DNA of 9,307 bases from Gammaproteobacteria bacterium. Lineage in GTDB: Bacteria; Pseudomonadota; Gammaproteobacteria; S012-40. Position 1 is the first letter of the stretch. The number at the start of each line of letters is the position of its first letter. Location of the stretch: assembly GCA_015491615.1 (NCBI GenBank), contig WFVN01000098.1, forward strand, positions 1 to 9,307, written 5' to 3'. A program made the translations under genes and the position numbers. Shown one piece after another: positions 1-5,893 of this stretch. The notes below the pieces were generated by a model. It was not told where the DNA came from. It ran no database searches and saw nothing but the letters and a program-made list of their open reading frames with translations.

Positions 1-167
1 CCGGGAACGAACACTTGCCCGAAGGTCACCGGGACTTGCCGTTGTTCCTCTCCGGCCTGGTCGATGAAACCCACTGACACCACCGGAGTACCTGCCAGGG
101 CAGCAAAAGAGAGGGTTGCCCCACTAAGGGACAACCCCAGAGATCGAACGAGCCGTTTCACTTTCAT
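1..167 (-). CDS. Exported protein of unknown function (5' end only)
   Basis: The gene starts at an ATG at 167 and runs off the left edge of the window, so only 55 residues are visible. The protein opens with a classic Sec signal peptide: basic start MKVKRLVR, a hydrophobic stretch (about residues 9-23), then a likely signal peptidase I site after SFAALA at residue 25. The mature part begins GTPVVSVGFIDQAGEE and is rich in alternating hydrophobic residues, as in a beta-sandwich secreted domain; I do not recognise the family. The start is fixed by a strong AGGAGGG Shine-Dalgarno sequence seven bases upstream. It is read in the same direction as the polysaccharide operon but lies 261 bases beyond it, so it probably has its own promoter. 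In an exosortase A context it could be a cell-surface or PEP-CTERM protein, but its C-terminus, which would decide this, is outside the window. Confidence 0.8.
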   Translation of the reverse strand, partial: MKVKRLVRSLGLSLSGATLSFAALAGTPVVSVGFIDQAGEEQRQVPVTFGQVFVP

Positions 168-174
168 TGCAAGC

Positions 175-179
175 CCTCC
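175..179 (-). promoter_or_regulatory. Shine-Dalgarno sequence for the exported protein
   Basis: GGAGG on the minus strand, seven bases before the ATG at 167. It is the best ribosome binding site in the intergenic region and supports the start of the gene cut by the window edge. Confidence 0.75.
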
Positions 180-311
180 TTCGGACTTCGTTACTTTCGG
201 CAGAACAAGCCAGAGCTTGAACGCCGTACCGTCTCACCAGATGGCTTGCGGACGGTGGAGACTTCAGTCCATGGAAAAAGTCTGTTTTCTTGAACGGGTA
301 GGGTGGGCGAA

Positions 312-327
312 TGTGACCACGTGCACA
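312..327. promoter_or_regulatory. CRP-like palindromic site
   Basis: TGTGA-CCACGT-GCACA matches the CRP/FNR-superfamily consensus TGTGA-N6-TCACA at nine of ten conserved positions and has a CACGTG core. It lies about 145-160 bases upstream of the exported-protein start at 167, within the only intergenic gap, which suits a regulator of that gene. No core promoter is recognisable at a standard distance, so this is a candidate based only on the motif and its location. Confidence 0.35.
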
Positions 328-428
328 TTGCGGCATGGAGCGAGGACGGGCGACGGCGGGTCACATCGGGCCTCCGGTCATTTCAGCAGGCGCCATGTTA
401 AATGCCAGATGAACAGTCCGCCAATGCG

Positions 429-2207
429 TCACCGCGCAACGACTGACCCGTCAATACCCCGGCAGGAAAACCACTGCTCCAACATCATGAGCACCCATAC
501 CAGAGTGCCGTAATAACTTGGATGCTCTCCCAGCAGGTCCTTCTGCAGGCGCTGGATGAGGTCCCGGCGCACGATCCCGCGGCGCCCCAGATCGGTAAGG
601 CTGTCCCCCACCAGCTCAGCCAGCGGCGGGTAACGGTGGATCCAGGGCCCGAAGGGCAGGCCGAAGCCGTGTTTCTTCTTCTCGATGACCTGCCGGGGGA
701 GAAAATCGGACAGGGCCGCTTTGAAGAACCAGCGCAACTGTTGGTCCTTGAGTTTCATCTCGGGCGGCACGCGCCCCGCGAATTCCACCACCTCGTCATC
801 CAGTAGCGGGTAAGCGACCTCGATGCCCGCCACCGCGCACATGCGCCCCACCTTTTGCAGGTCGTTGTCCGCTAAGGTGATCTGGTAGTCCAGGGTGAGC
901 ATGCGGTTGAGGAGAGTCCGGGCATCGCTATCCTCGTAGGCCCGACGCAATATTTGGTAGGGGTGGTGAGGGTCGATCTGGGACAGAAATTCCGCCGTCA
1001 GGACGTTCTCCGGACCCAGGCGTTCCAGGAGGTTGTAGGTTTCCATGCGTTCGGGCATGGGGATGCGCGCCTGGCGCACGTAGGATCGTAGCTTGGCCAG
1101 GCCGGGCAGCCCTCCCAGAGGGCTCTCCACCAGGGGCTCGACAAGCCCCTTACGCAGCACCGCTGGCAGATGCCGGTAACGGTCGAACAAGAGCTGCTTG
1201 GCGTAGCGGGCGTTGCCGGCGAACAGCTCGTCCCCCCCGTCGCCCGCCAACAGGCGGGTCTTGCCGTCTTCCCGCGCCAGACGCGCGCAGAAATAGGTGG
1301 GCACGGCGGAGGAGTTGCCGAAGGGTTGATCGTAGCTGCGGGCGATGAGGGGGATGGCGTTGACGATGTCCTCCGGCGTGACCTTGTATTCATGCATGCG
1401 GGCCCCGAAATGGCGTCCGGCCACCCGGGCGTAGTCCAGCTCGTCGTAACCGGGTTCATCGAAACCAATGGAATAGGTATCCGGCGCCTCACCCCGCACG
1501 CGGCCGAGCATGCCGGTGACGGTGGAGCTGTCGGTGCCACCGGAGAGGAAGGCCCCCACCGCCCCTTCCGCCTGGCGGGCCACTCCCCGCTTTACCAGTT
1601 CCAGCAACTCATCGCGCAGGCGCTCGAAGGGCGTCGAGGCGTCTTCTTCGTAATGCAACCGCCAATAGCGCCCCTCGGCTTCGCTCCGCGGGGTGACGAA
1701 GCGCCCGGGACGTAGGCTGAACACGCCCCAGTGGATGGTCTTCGGGGCGGGCACGGTATGGAAATAGAGGTAGTCGTAGAGGCCCTGGGGGTCGAGGGAC
1801 AGCTCGAACCCCATCTCGGCCAAGCGCGCCATGCGGGTGGCGAACAACAGGGCGCCGTCGGCCCGGCGGGCATAATAGAGAGGCCAACTGGCGAGGCGAT
1901 CGACGAACACCACCCCGCCCGCCTCTGAGTCGAACAGGACCCCCAAGAACTGTCCGTACAGATCTTCCAGGGCGGCCTCTTTTCGTCCTCCCCAGGCCTC
2001 CAGCAGGGCCTGGGCCGGTCGATCGCTCTGCCCGGCCCAGCGGGGCCAGCCCCGGAGCAACACCCAGCGCCCGCCCATCTCGGCGTGAAACCATCGCCCC
2101 TGTGGGTCGTCAATGCACACCCAACCGGTGCGCCCATCGCCGAACACCTGACCGGATTCCGGGGGGTGGTCCTCCGCGCCCCCCATGCGTCCCCAAAGAT
2201 CGATCAC
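429..2207 (-). CDS. Asparagine synthetase-like amide ligase lacking the glutaminase nucleophile
   Basis: A 592-residue protein of the asparagine synthetase B superfamily. These enzymes adenylate a carboxylate and transfer nitrogen to it. The synthetase half is intact: ATP pyrophosphatase loop LSGGTDSS (residues 221-228), SYDQPFGNSSAVPT (291-304), AGDGGDELFAG (321-331) and the C-terminal KKHGFGLP (511-518). The N-terminal half is only a remnant of the class II glutaminase domain. The stretch around FVDRLASWPLYYA (101-113) matches the end of that fold, but there is no Cys at position 2 and no recognisable NGE motif, so glutamine hydrolysis is not expected. The start is GTG at 2207, overlapping the preceding stop as GTGA, with GGAGAG five bases upstream; a longer frame exists upstream but lies wholly inside the preceding gene. 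It is the last gene of the operon. It could amidate a sugar acid of the polysaccharide using free ammonia or an amine; the substrate is unknown. Confidence 0.88.
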   Translation of the reverse strand: MIDLWGRMGGAEDHPPESGQVFGDGRTGWVCIDDPQGRWFHAEMGGRWVLLRGWPRWAGQSDRPAQALLEAWGGRKEAALEDLYGQFLGVLFDSEAGGVVFVDRLASWPLYYARRADGALLFATRMARLAEMGFELSLDPQGLYDYLYFHTVPAPKTIHWGVFSLRPGRFVTPRSEAEGRYWRLHYEEDASTPFERLRDELLELVKRGVARQAEGAVGAFLSGGTDSSTVTGMLGRVRGEAPDTYSIGFDEPGYDELDYARVAGRHFGARMHEYKVTPEDIVNAIPLIARSYDQPFGNSSAVPTYFCARLAREDGKTRLLAGDGGDELFAGNARYAKQLLFDRYRHLPAVLRKGLVEPLVESPLGGLPGLAKLRSYVRQARIPMPERMETYNLLERLGPENVLTAEFLSQIDPHHPYQILRRAYEDSDARTLLNRMLTLDYQITLADNDLQKVGRMCAVAGIEVAYPLLDDEVVEFAGRVPPEMKLKDQQLRWFFKAALSDFLPRQVIEKKKHGFGLPFGPWIHRYPPLAELVGDSLTDLGRRGIVRRDLIQRLQKDLLGEHPSYYGTLVWVLMMLEQWFSCRGIDGSVVAR

Positions 2208-3307
2208 CTCGTCTCTCCGTCGTCGCTGTGCCTCATCCGTGCTTTCAACCAGGGTTTGAGACGTCCTTCCATGGTGTACAACAACCGTCCCCGCAGCGAA
2301 CGCCGATAAAACCGGTATCTTTGCAGGATTTCCCGCCCTTGCAACCAACGGGTCTTGTAGGGATTCTCCCCCGGTCCCATCCAGTAGCGGCCGTCGAGCC
2401 TTTCTTCCAGAAGCGCCTGCAGCAGGCACCAGAACAGGTAAGTGCCCGGCGAATAAGGCTCGAAACGGGGATCGTAATCGGCCCGCAAGGCATAGACGTG
2501 ACCACCGCGCCGCAGTTGCAATTCCGCCGCCGCGGGTTCCCCGTCCAGGGCCAACCACCAGACCACCAGTTCGCCGCGCGGCAGGAAGTGTTCGAACAGA
2601 GCGCGCAGGAAGGCCTGTGGCGCGGGGCGGTCGAAGGTCAGGCCGGTTTCCCGTTTCCAGCTCGCCGCCGACAAGTGCACCAAGCGTTGGAACATGGCTT
2701 CAAGATCGCCCCCCCCTTCCCAGCGATGTACCTCGACCCGTTCGAAGGCACGCTCCAGGCGGTTGCGGATGTGGTTGTTGCCCTTCTTGAGGCGGCGGCT
2801 ACGGGTGGCGTAATAGGATTCCCAACCCTGGGAGAGATCCACCCAGGCATTGCCGTCGCTCGCCTCCCGGGTGGATACCAACCCCAGGGTCTCCAACGCG
2901 GGCACGAGGTGGCGGTGCAGACACCCCGCCTCCGGCAGATGGTCGAGTTGCAAAACGTCCCAACCGGGGGTTTCCATCAAGGCTTCCGCCAGACGAACGG
3001 CAGCCTCTGCATCCAAAGGCGCATCAGCGAACTGGGTATCGGGAACGGTGGCGAAACACCACGAGGAATAAGGCAAAACGTGCCAATGGCACCGCTCTTC
3101 AACCAGTGGGAGAACGGCGGCGGAAGCCCCTTCGGCCTGCCAGTACACGACTTCCCTCCCCTGCGCGCGCAACCAGGCTTCCACTGCCGCGAACCAGGCG
3201 GGCGAACGAAACAGGGCGTAAGGATCGTTTCCTTGCATATCCACATGGGCAAACGCCCGTCGCGCCCCGGCCTCGTCCAAGTACCGCAGTCGCCCTGCGC
3301 CACTCAT
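2204..3307 (-). CDS. GNAT/FemAB-like N-acyltransferase (second copy)
   Basis: A 367-residue protein that looks like the CelD/BcsL-type GNAT fold (Acetyltransf_6, related to FemAB). These proteins usually transfer acyl or aminoacyl groups to an amine. Visible landmarks are DLSQGWESYY (157-166), followed by a basic helix with RRLKKGNNHIRNRL (171-184), SAASWKRETG (213-222), the core strands around 248-278 with VYALRADYDPRFEPYSPG (271-288), and ENPYKTRWL (314-322). No signal peptide is present, so it should act in the cytoplasm. It is a divergent paralogue of the protein at 3891-4910, with the same landmarks in the same order. The start is the ATG at 3307, which overlaps the TPR gene stop as ATGA; an in-frame ATG seven codons upstream lies inside the TPR gene. 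No strong Shine-Dalgarno precedes it, so translational coupling is likely. The acyl donor and substrate are unknown; acylating an amino sugar of the polysaccharide is an inference. Confidence 0.82.
   Translation of the reverse strand: MSGAGRLRYLDEAGARRAFAHVDMQGNDPYALFRSPAWFAAVEAWLRAQGREVVYWQAEGASAAVLPLVEERCHWHVLPYSSWCFATVPDTQFADAPLDAEAAVRLAEALMETPGWDVLQLDHLPEAGCLHRHLVPALETLGLVSTREASDGNAWVDLSQGWESYYATRSRRLKKGNNHIRNRLERAFERVEVHRWEGGGDLEAMFQRLVHLSAASWKRETGLTFDRPAPQAFLRALFEHFLPRGELVVWWLALDGEPAAAELQLRRGGHVYALRADYDPRFEPYSPGTYLFWCLLQALLEERLDGRYWMGPGENPYKTRWLQGREILQRYRFYRRSLRGRLLYTMEGRLKPWLKARMRHSDDGETR
2213..2218 (-). promoter_or_regulatory. Shine-Dalgarno sequence fixing the GTG start at 2207
   Basis: GGAGAG on the minus strand, five bases before the GTG at 2207 and inside the last codons of the preceding acyltransferase gene. 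It supports the GTG start over the downstream in-frame ATG at codon 8 and over the long upstream extension. Confidence 0.6.
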
Positions 3308-3894
3308 TGAGGCTGGGAACCGTCCCAATGACCCACCCGCCGGAGCTTCTCACGCAGCCCGGGCAAGGGATAACCCAGGGCATAGGCCTTGCGAGCCGCC
3401 TCCTCGGCCTTGTCGTATTGCTTCAGGGCGAAATGGGCCAACCCCAGGTTGTACCACGCTTCGGGGTGGTCGGGATTACGCTTGAGGGCTTCCTGATATT
3501 TTTCCACCGCACCGATGTAATCTCCCCAACGATGAAGAAAGATGCCGTAGATGATCCACGGTTCGGCTGGTTTGAGATCGAAACTCACTGCACGACGCAT
3601 GAATTCCTCGCCCTTGGCACGGTCGTTATTGCGCAAGGAAGCGTTGATGACCAGCATGAGGGCCTCGGGGTGGTTGGGGAAATGACGCAGGATGAAATCC
3701 ACGTCGTTCCATGCATAGGCTGGGTTCTCCCAGTGGGCTTTGTCACGCGCTTTTTGCAAGTGATGGCGCTCGACAGCGGAAAGGTGCTCGGGATTGTAGT
3801 TCCCGTAGTAACTCTCCGGGTCCAGACTCCCCGCAGCACCCGTCGCCTGCCATAACAGGCAGGTCAGAAAAATGGCCAGTCGCATGCTTTTCAT
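3304..3894 (-). CDS. Exported TPR-repeat protein
   Basis: A 196-residue protein with a signal peptide (MKSMRLAIFLTCLLWQATGA, cut probably near residue 22) and tetratricopeptide repeats. The clearest repeats are GDYIGAVEKYQEALKRNPDH (124-143) and the following PEAWYNLGLAHFALKQYDKA (144-163). More degenerate helical repeats precede them, for example around FPNHPEALMLVINASL (72-87). It should sit in the periplasm, where TPR proteins act as protein-protein scaffolds. There is no lipobox, so it is not a predicted lipoprotein. The start is the ATG at 3894, overlapping the preceding stop as ATGA, with GAGGGG five bases upstream; a second ATG three codons later (3885) is a weaker alternative. It sits between two paralogous cytoplasmic acyltransferases with 4-base overlaps on both sides. 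A role in organising export or assembly of the polysaccharide is inferred. Confidence 0.85.
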   Translation of the reverse strand: MKSMRLAIFLTCLLWQATGAAGSLDPESYYGNYNPEHLSAVERHHLQKARDKAHWENPAYAWNDVDFILRHFPNHPEALMLVINASLRNNDRAKGEEFMRRAVSFDLKPAEPWIIYGIFLHRWGDYIGAVEKYQEALKRNPDHPEAWYNLGLAHFALKQYDKAEEAARKAYALGYPLPGLREKLRRVGHWDGSQPQ

Positions 3895-4910
3895 GGGGAC
3901 CCCTCTTTCCTCACCTCCATTTCGACCCGACGCCGGGCGATACGCCACAGCAACCATCCCTTCCAGTCCGGGGAAAACAACCGCAGGTGACAGCGAGGGC
4001 GGATGGTGGTGGCCCAGCGGCGCTTCCACTCGGTGACCGGATCGAGCATGTCCAATGTGCGAATTCCATCTTCTTCGGCCAAGGCCCGGGTGACATGACG
4101 TTGCAGTACGTTTCCAGGGCTAAATTTGGCCAGATCGGGGGCGTAAGCGGTCTTCCAGCCATAGGCGGTACTCCCGTCCAGCATAACCAGGTTGGCGCCG
4201 ATGAGCCGCCCGTTCAAGCGCAAAGCATAAAGCCGCAGCCGGCCCTGGCGCGCTGCCTCGGCAAGAACGCGGCGGTAGAACGCCTCCGTCTCCCCGCGAG
4301 CGACGATGGCGCCACCGGCCCGGCCTTTCCATCCGGCCGCCTCCAGGCGGAGAAATTCATCCCACACGGCGCGCCAGTCTTTCTTACCCATGATCGTGCT
4401 GAAAGACACATCGCCCAAACGACGCAAGCCGTTCTCCGCCCGATTGGTATTGGCACGTAACTTTTTCGAAAGGGCACTGTGATATGTCTCCCAGCCCTGG
4501 GAAAGGTCCGCCAGAGCGGTGCAGGGATGGGACTCTTCCACGACCGGCCAACCTCGGCGAGCGAGTTCTCGAAGGTGAACGGCCTCCGGCGCATCCGCTT
4601 CCATGAGGGGAAGTTCGATCCAGGCAAAGGAATGACGCCGGTGAAGATCCCGCAGGGCGACGTCCAGAGCCGTGCCATCCATTCCGGGCACACAGGGCAA
4701 GCGCAGACAAGGGCTGTGGTCGTTGACCGGCGCTTGCAACGTCGTGAACGACCACCCGAAACGCCTCTGCGATCGCACCAAAAAGGGCAAAGCGACCCCC
4801 TGTATCCGCGCTTCCACCACTTCTCCCTCGGCAAACGCGGCCAGCCAAGCGGCGAACCATTGCGCCTGGGAAAAGAAGGGGCAGCCAACGCGCTCGGTCA
4901 CTCCGCTCAA
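3891..4910 (-). CDS. GNAT/FemAB-like N-acyltransferase (first copy)
   Basis: A 339-residue protein with the Acetyltransf_6/FemAB-like double GNAT architecture. Landmarks are DLSQGWETYHSALSKKLRAN (135-154), LEAAGWKGRAGGAI (189-202), the core strand block YALRLNGRLIGANLVML (228-244) followed by AYGWKTAYAPDLAKFSPGN (249-267), and DPVTEWKRRW (290-299). It has no signal peptide or membrane span, so it is probably cytoplasmic. The start is unusual: a TTG at 4910 that forms a TTGA overlap with the glycosyltransferase stop at 4907, matching the overlap pattern of the neighbouring genes. A GTG at 4901 (codon 4) is the alternative; neither has a strong Shine-Dalgarno. The gene lies directly after a glycosyltransferase and close behind a deacetylase, which suits acylation of a freed amine on the sugar chain. 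That substrate is inferred. Confidence 0.82.
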   Translation of the reverse strand: MSGVTERVGCPFFSQAQWFAAWLAAFAEGEVVEARIQGVALPFLVRSQRRFGWSFTTLQAPVNDHSPCLRLPCVPGMDGTALDVALRDLHRRHSFAWIELPLMEADAPEAVHLRELARRGWPVVEESHPCTALADLSQGWETYHSALSKKLRANTNRAENGLRRLGDVSFSTIMGKKDWRAVWDEFLRLEAAGWKGRAGGAIVARGETEAFYRRVLAEAARQGRLRLYALRLNGRLIGANLVMLDGSTAYGWKTAYAPDLAKFSPGNVLQRHVTRALAEEDGIRTLDMLDPVTEWKRRWATTIRPRCHLRLFSPDWKGWLLWRIARRRVEMEVRKEGSP

Positions 4911-5893
4911 TCCAGCTTCACCCCTAAGGCTCGCTTGAGCTTCACGGCGAGACCCGCGACCACGGGCCCCCCCAGGGTCCCCAAGTAGAGGGCGACGTTT
5001 TCCTTGGTCTTGCGGTGGGCCAGACTCTCGGCGAGGAAACGACGTGCCTCGACCAGATTGCCGTCATGGAGGGCCATGCGACCCAGTTGGACTTGGCGTC
5101 GCCAACGTTCCTCGCGAAAGAACGCCTCGGCGCCCTCGGGATAGGGGCGGGGGTCGGCGGCCACCCGATCGGCCACTTCGATACGCCCGTAGGCCATGGC
5201 GTGGCGATCGTCCGAAAGACTGTTGCCATGGTGGCGATAGCCCACCAGGGGACGCTTCACCACGCCGGCTTTTCGCCCCTTCACCACCCGCAGCCAGAAT
5301 TCGTAGTCCTCGCACACTTTGAGAGTGGGGTCGAAGCCGCCCACTTCCCGCGCCGCCTCGGTACGTACCATGGCGGTGGAGGTGGTGACCACATAGTTCA
5401 CCTTCATGATCTCCACTGCCATGTCGGTTTCGAAGACGTAGCCGTCCTCGGCCACCGCGTGCTTGGGGAGGGCATCGAAACCGGAACGTGTCTTCAGGAA
5501 AGAGTCGAGGATGATTTCCTCGCCACGATACTGCCATGCGTCGCAGAAGACGAACTCCACGTCCGGCTCACAGCGGGCGATCTCCAGCTGCAGGCGCAAT
5601 TTTTCCGGTTTCCAGATGTCGTCCGCGTCGAGAAAGGCGATCCACGGTGCACGAGCGATGGCGATCCCTTTGTTGCGTGCATCCGCGACGCCGCGGTCCG
5701 GCTCGGAGATGATACGGATATCGGGAGCATGGCGACGCGCGACGGACACCGTTCCGTCGCTGGAGGCGCCGTCCACGAGGATGATTTCCGTGCTCACACC
5801 CTCCTGGGCGAGAACGGAGTCGATGGCCTCGCCGATGAAGGCCTCGCGGTTGTATGCGGGGATGATGACGGAGACTTCCGGTTGTATGTTCAT
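4907..5893 (-). CDS. Family 2 glycosyltransferase (second copy)
   Basis: A 328-residue GT-A fold inverting glycosyltransferase that transfers a sugar from a nucleotide donor to the growing repeat unit, at the cytoplasmic face. It opens with VSVIIPAYNREAFIGEAIDS (7-26), then the nucleotide-binding DGASSDGT (41-48), the metal-binding DADD (89-92) and the CEDYEFWLRV acidic motif (194-203) with the likely catalytic acid pair E195-D196. After the catalytic domain, about 100 residues form a helical C-terminal tail ending in a hydrophobic stretch and a basic LKRALG, probably a membrane-associating helix. The start ATG at 5893 overlaps the deacetylase stop as ATGA. No Shine-Dalgarno is visible; instead a short palindrome lies immediately upstream, so it probably depends on coupled translation. 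It is a clear paralogue of the protein at 8185-9156. The donor sugar and linkage cannot be read from the sequence. Confidence 0.9.
   Translation of the reverse strand: MNIQPEVSVIIPAYNREAFIGEAIDSVLAQEGVSTEIILVDGASSDGTVSVARRHAPDIRIISEPDRGVADARNKGIAIARAPWIAFLDADDIWKPEKLRLQLEIARCEPDVEFVFCDAWQYRGEEIILDSFLKTRSGFDALPKHAVAEDGYVFETDMAVEIMKVNYVVTTSTAMVRTEAAREVGGFDPTLKVCEDYEFWLRVVKGRKAGVVKRPLVGYRHHGNSLSDDRHAMAYGRIEVADRVAADPRPYPEGAEAFFREERWRRQVQLGRMALHDGNLVEARRFLAESLAHRKTKENVALYLGTLGGPVVAGLAVKLKRALGVKLD

Larger units (their letters stand above)
168..428. other. Intergenic region between operon end and the exported-protein gene
   Basis: This is the only gap of any size in the window. It presumably holds the promoter of the exported-protein gene at 167 and the 3' untranslated end of the operon. 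I see no GC-rich hairpin followed by a T run on the minus strand, so no intrinsic terminator can be called after the stop at 429; Rho-dependent ending or read-through is possible. No convincing -10/-35 pair was found. The one notable element is the CRP-like palindrome at 312-327. Short open frames here on either strand have no recognisable product. Confidence 0.6.

Noticed and set aside
204..220. Small hairpin CAAGC-CAGA-GCTTG in the leader of the exported-protein gene
   Set aside because: A 5-base stem alone is weak, does not cover the ribosome binding site, and matches no riboswitch pattern I know.
259..283. Inverted repeat AGACTT/AAGTCT with a nearby T-rich stretch, as a terminator
   Set aside because: The stem is only six mostly A/T pairs with a 13-base loop, and no T run follows it in the minus-strand direction.
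216..296. Two copies of CTTGAACG (216-223 and 289-296) as an operator pair
   Set aside because: An 8-base repeat in a 261-base region is close to chance expectation and the copies show no helical phasing or palindromic structure.
392..407. Possible sigma-54 promoter TGGCATTTAACATGGC on the minus strand
   Set aside because: The GG and GC elements are 13 bases apart instead of 12 and the -12 element is not TTGC-like. Sigma-54 control is known for some exosortase genes, but this match is too poor.
2208..2558. N-terminal extension of the amide ligase frame up to 2558
   Set aside because: The extension lies inside the preceding acyltransferase gene and its translation is low-complexity Gly/Arg-rich with no glutaminase motif. 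The GTG at 2207 has a Shine-Dalgarno and fits the overlap pattern.
2102..3310. A 402-codon open frame on the plus strand
   Set aside because: It lies antisense to the second acyltransferase and part of the amide ligase, is rich in Pro/Arg/Gln with no recognisable domain, and has no ribosome binding site. Long antisense frames are common in GC-rich coding DNA. The same applies to plus-strand frames at 5015-6064 and 7203-8138.
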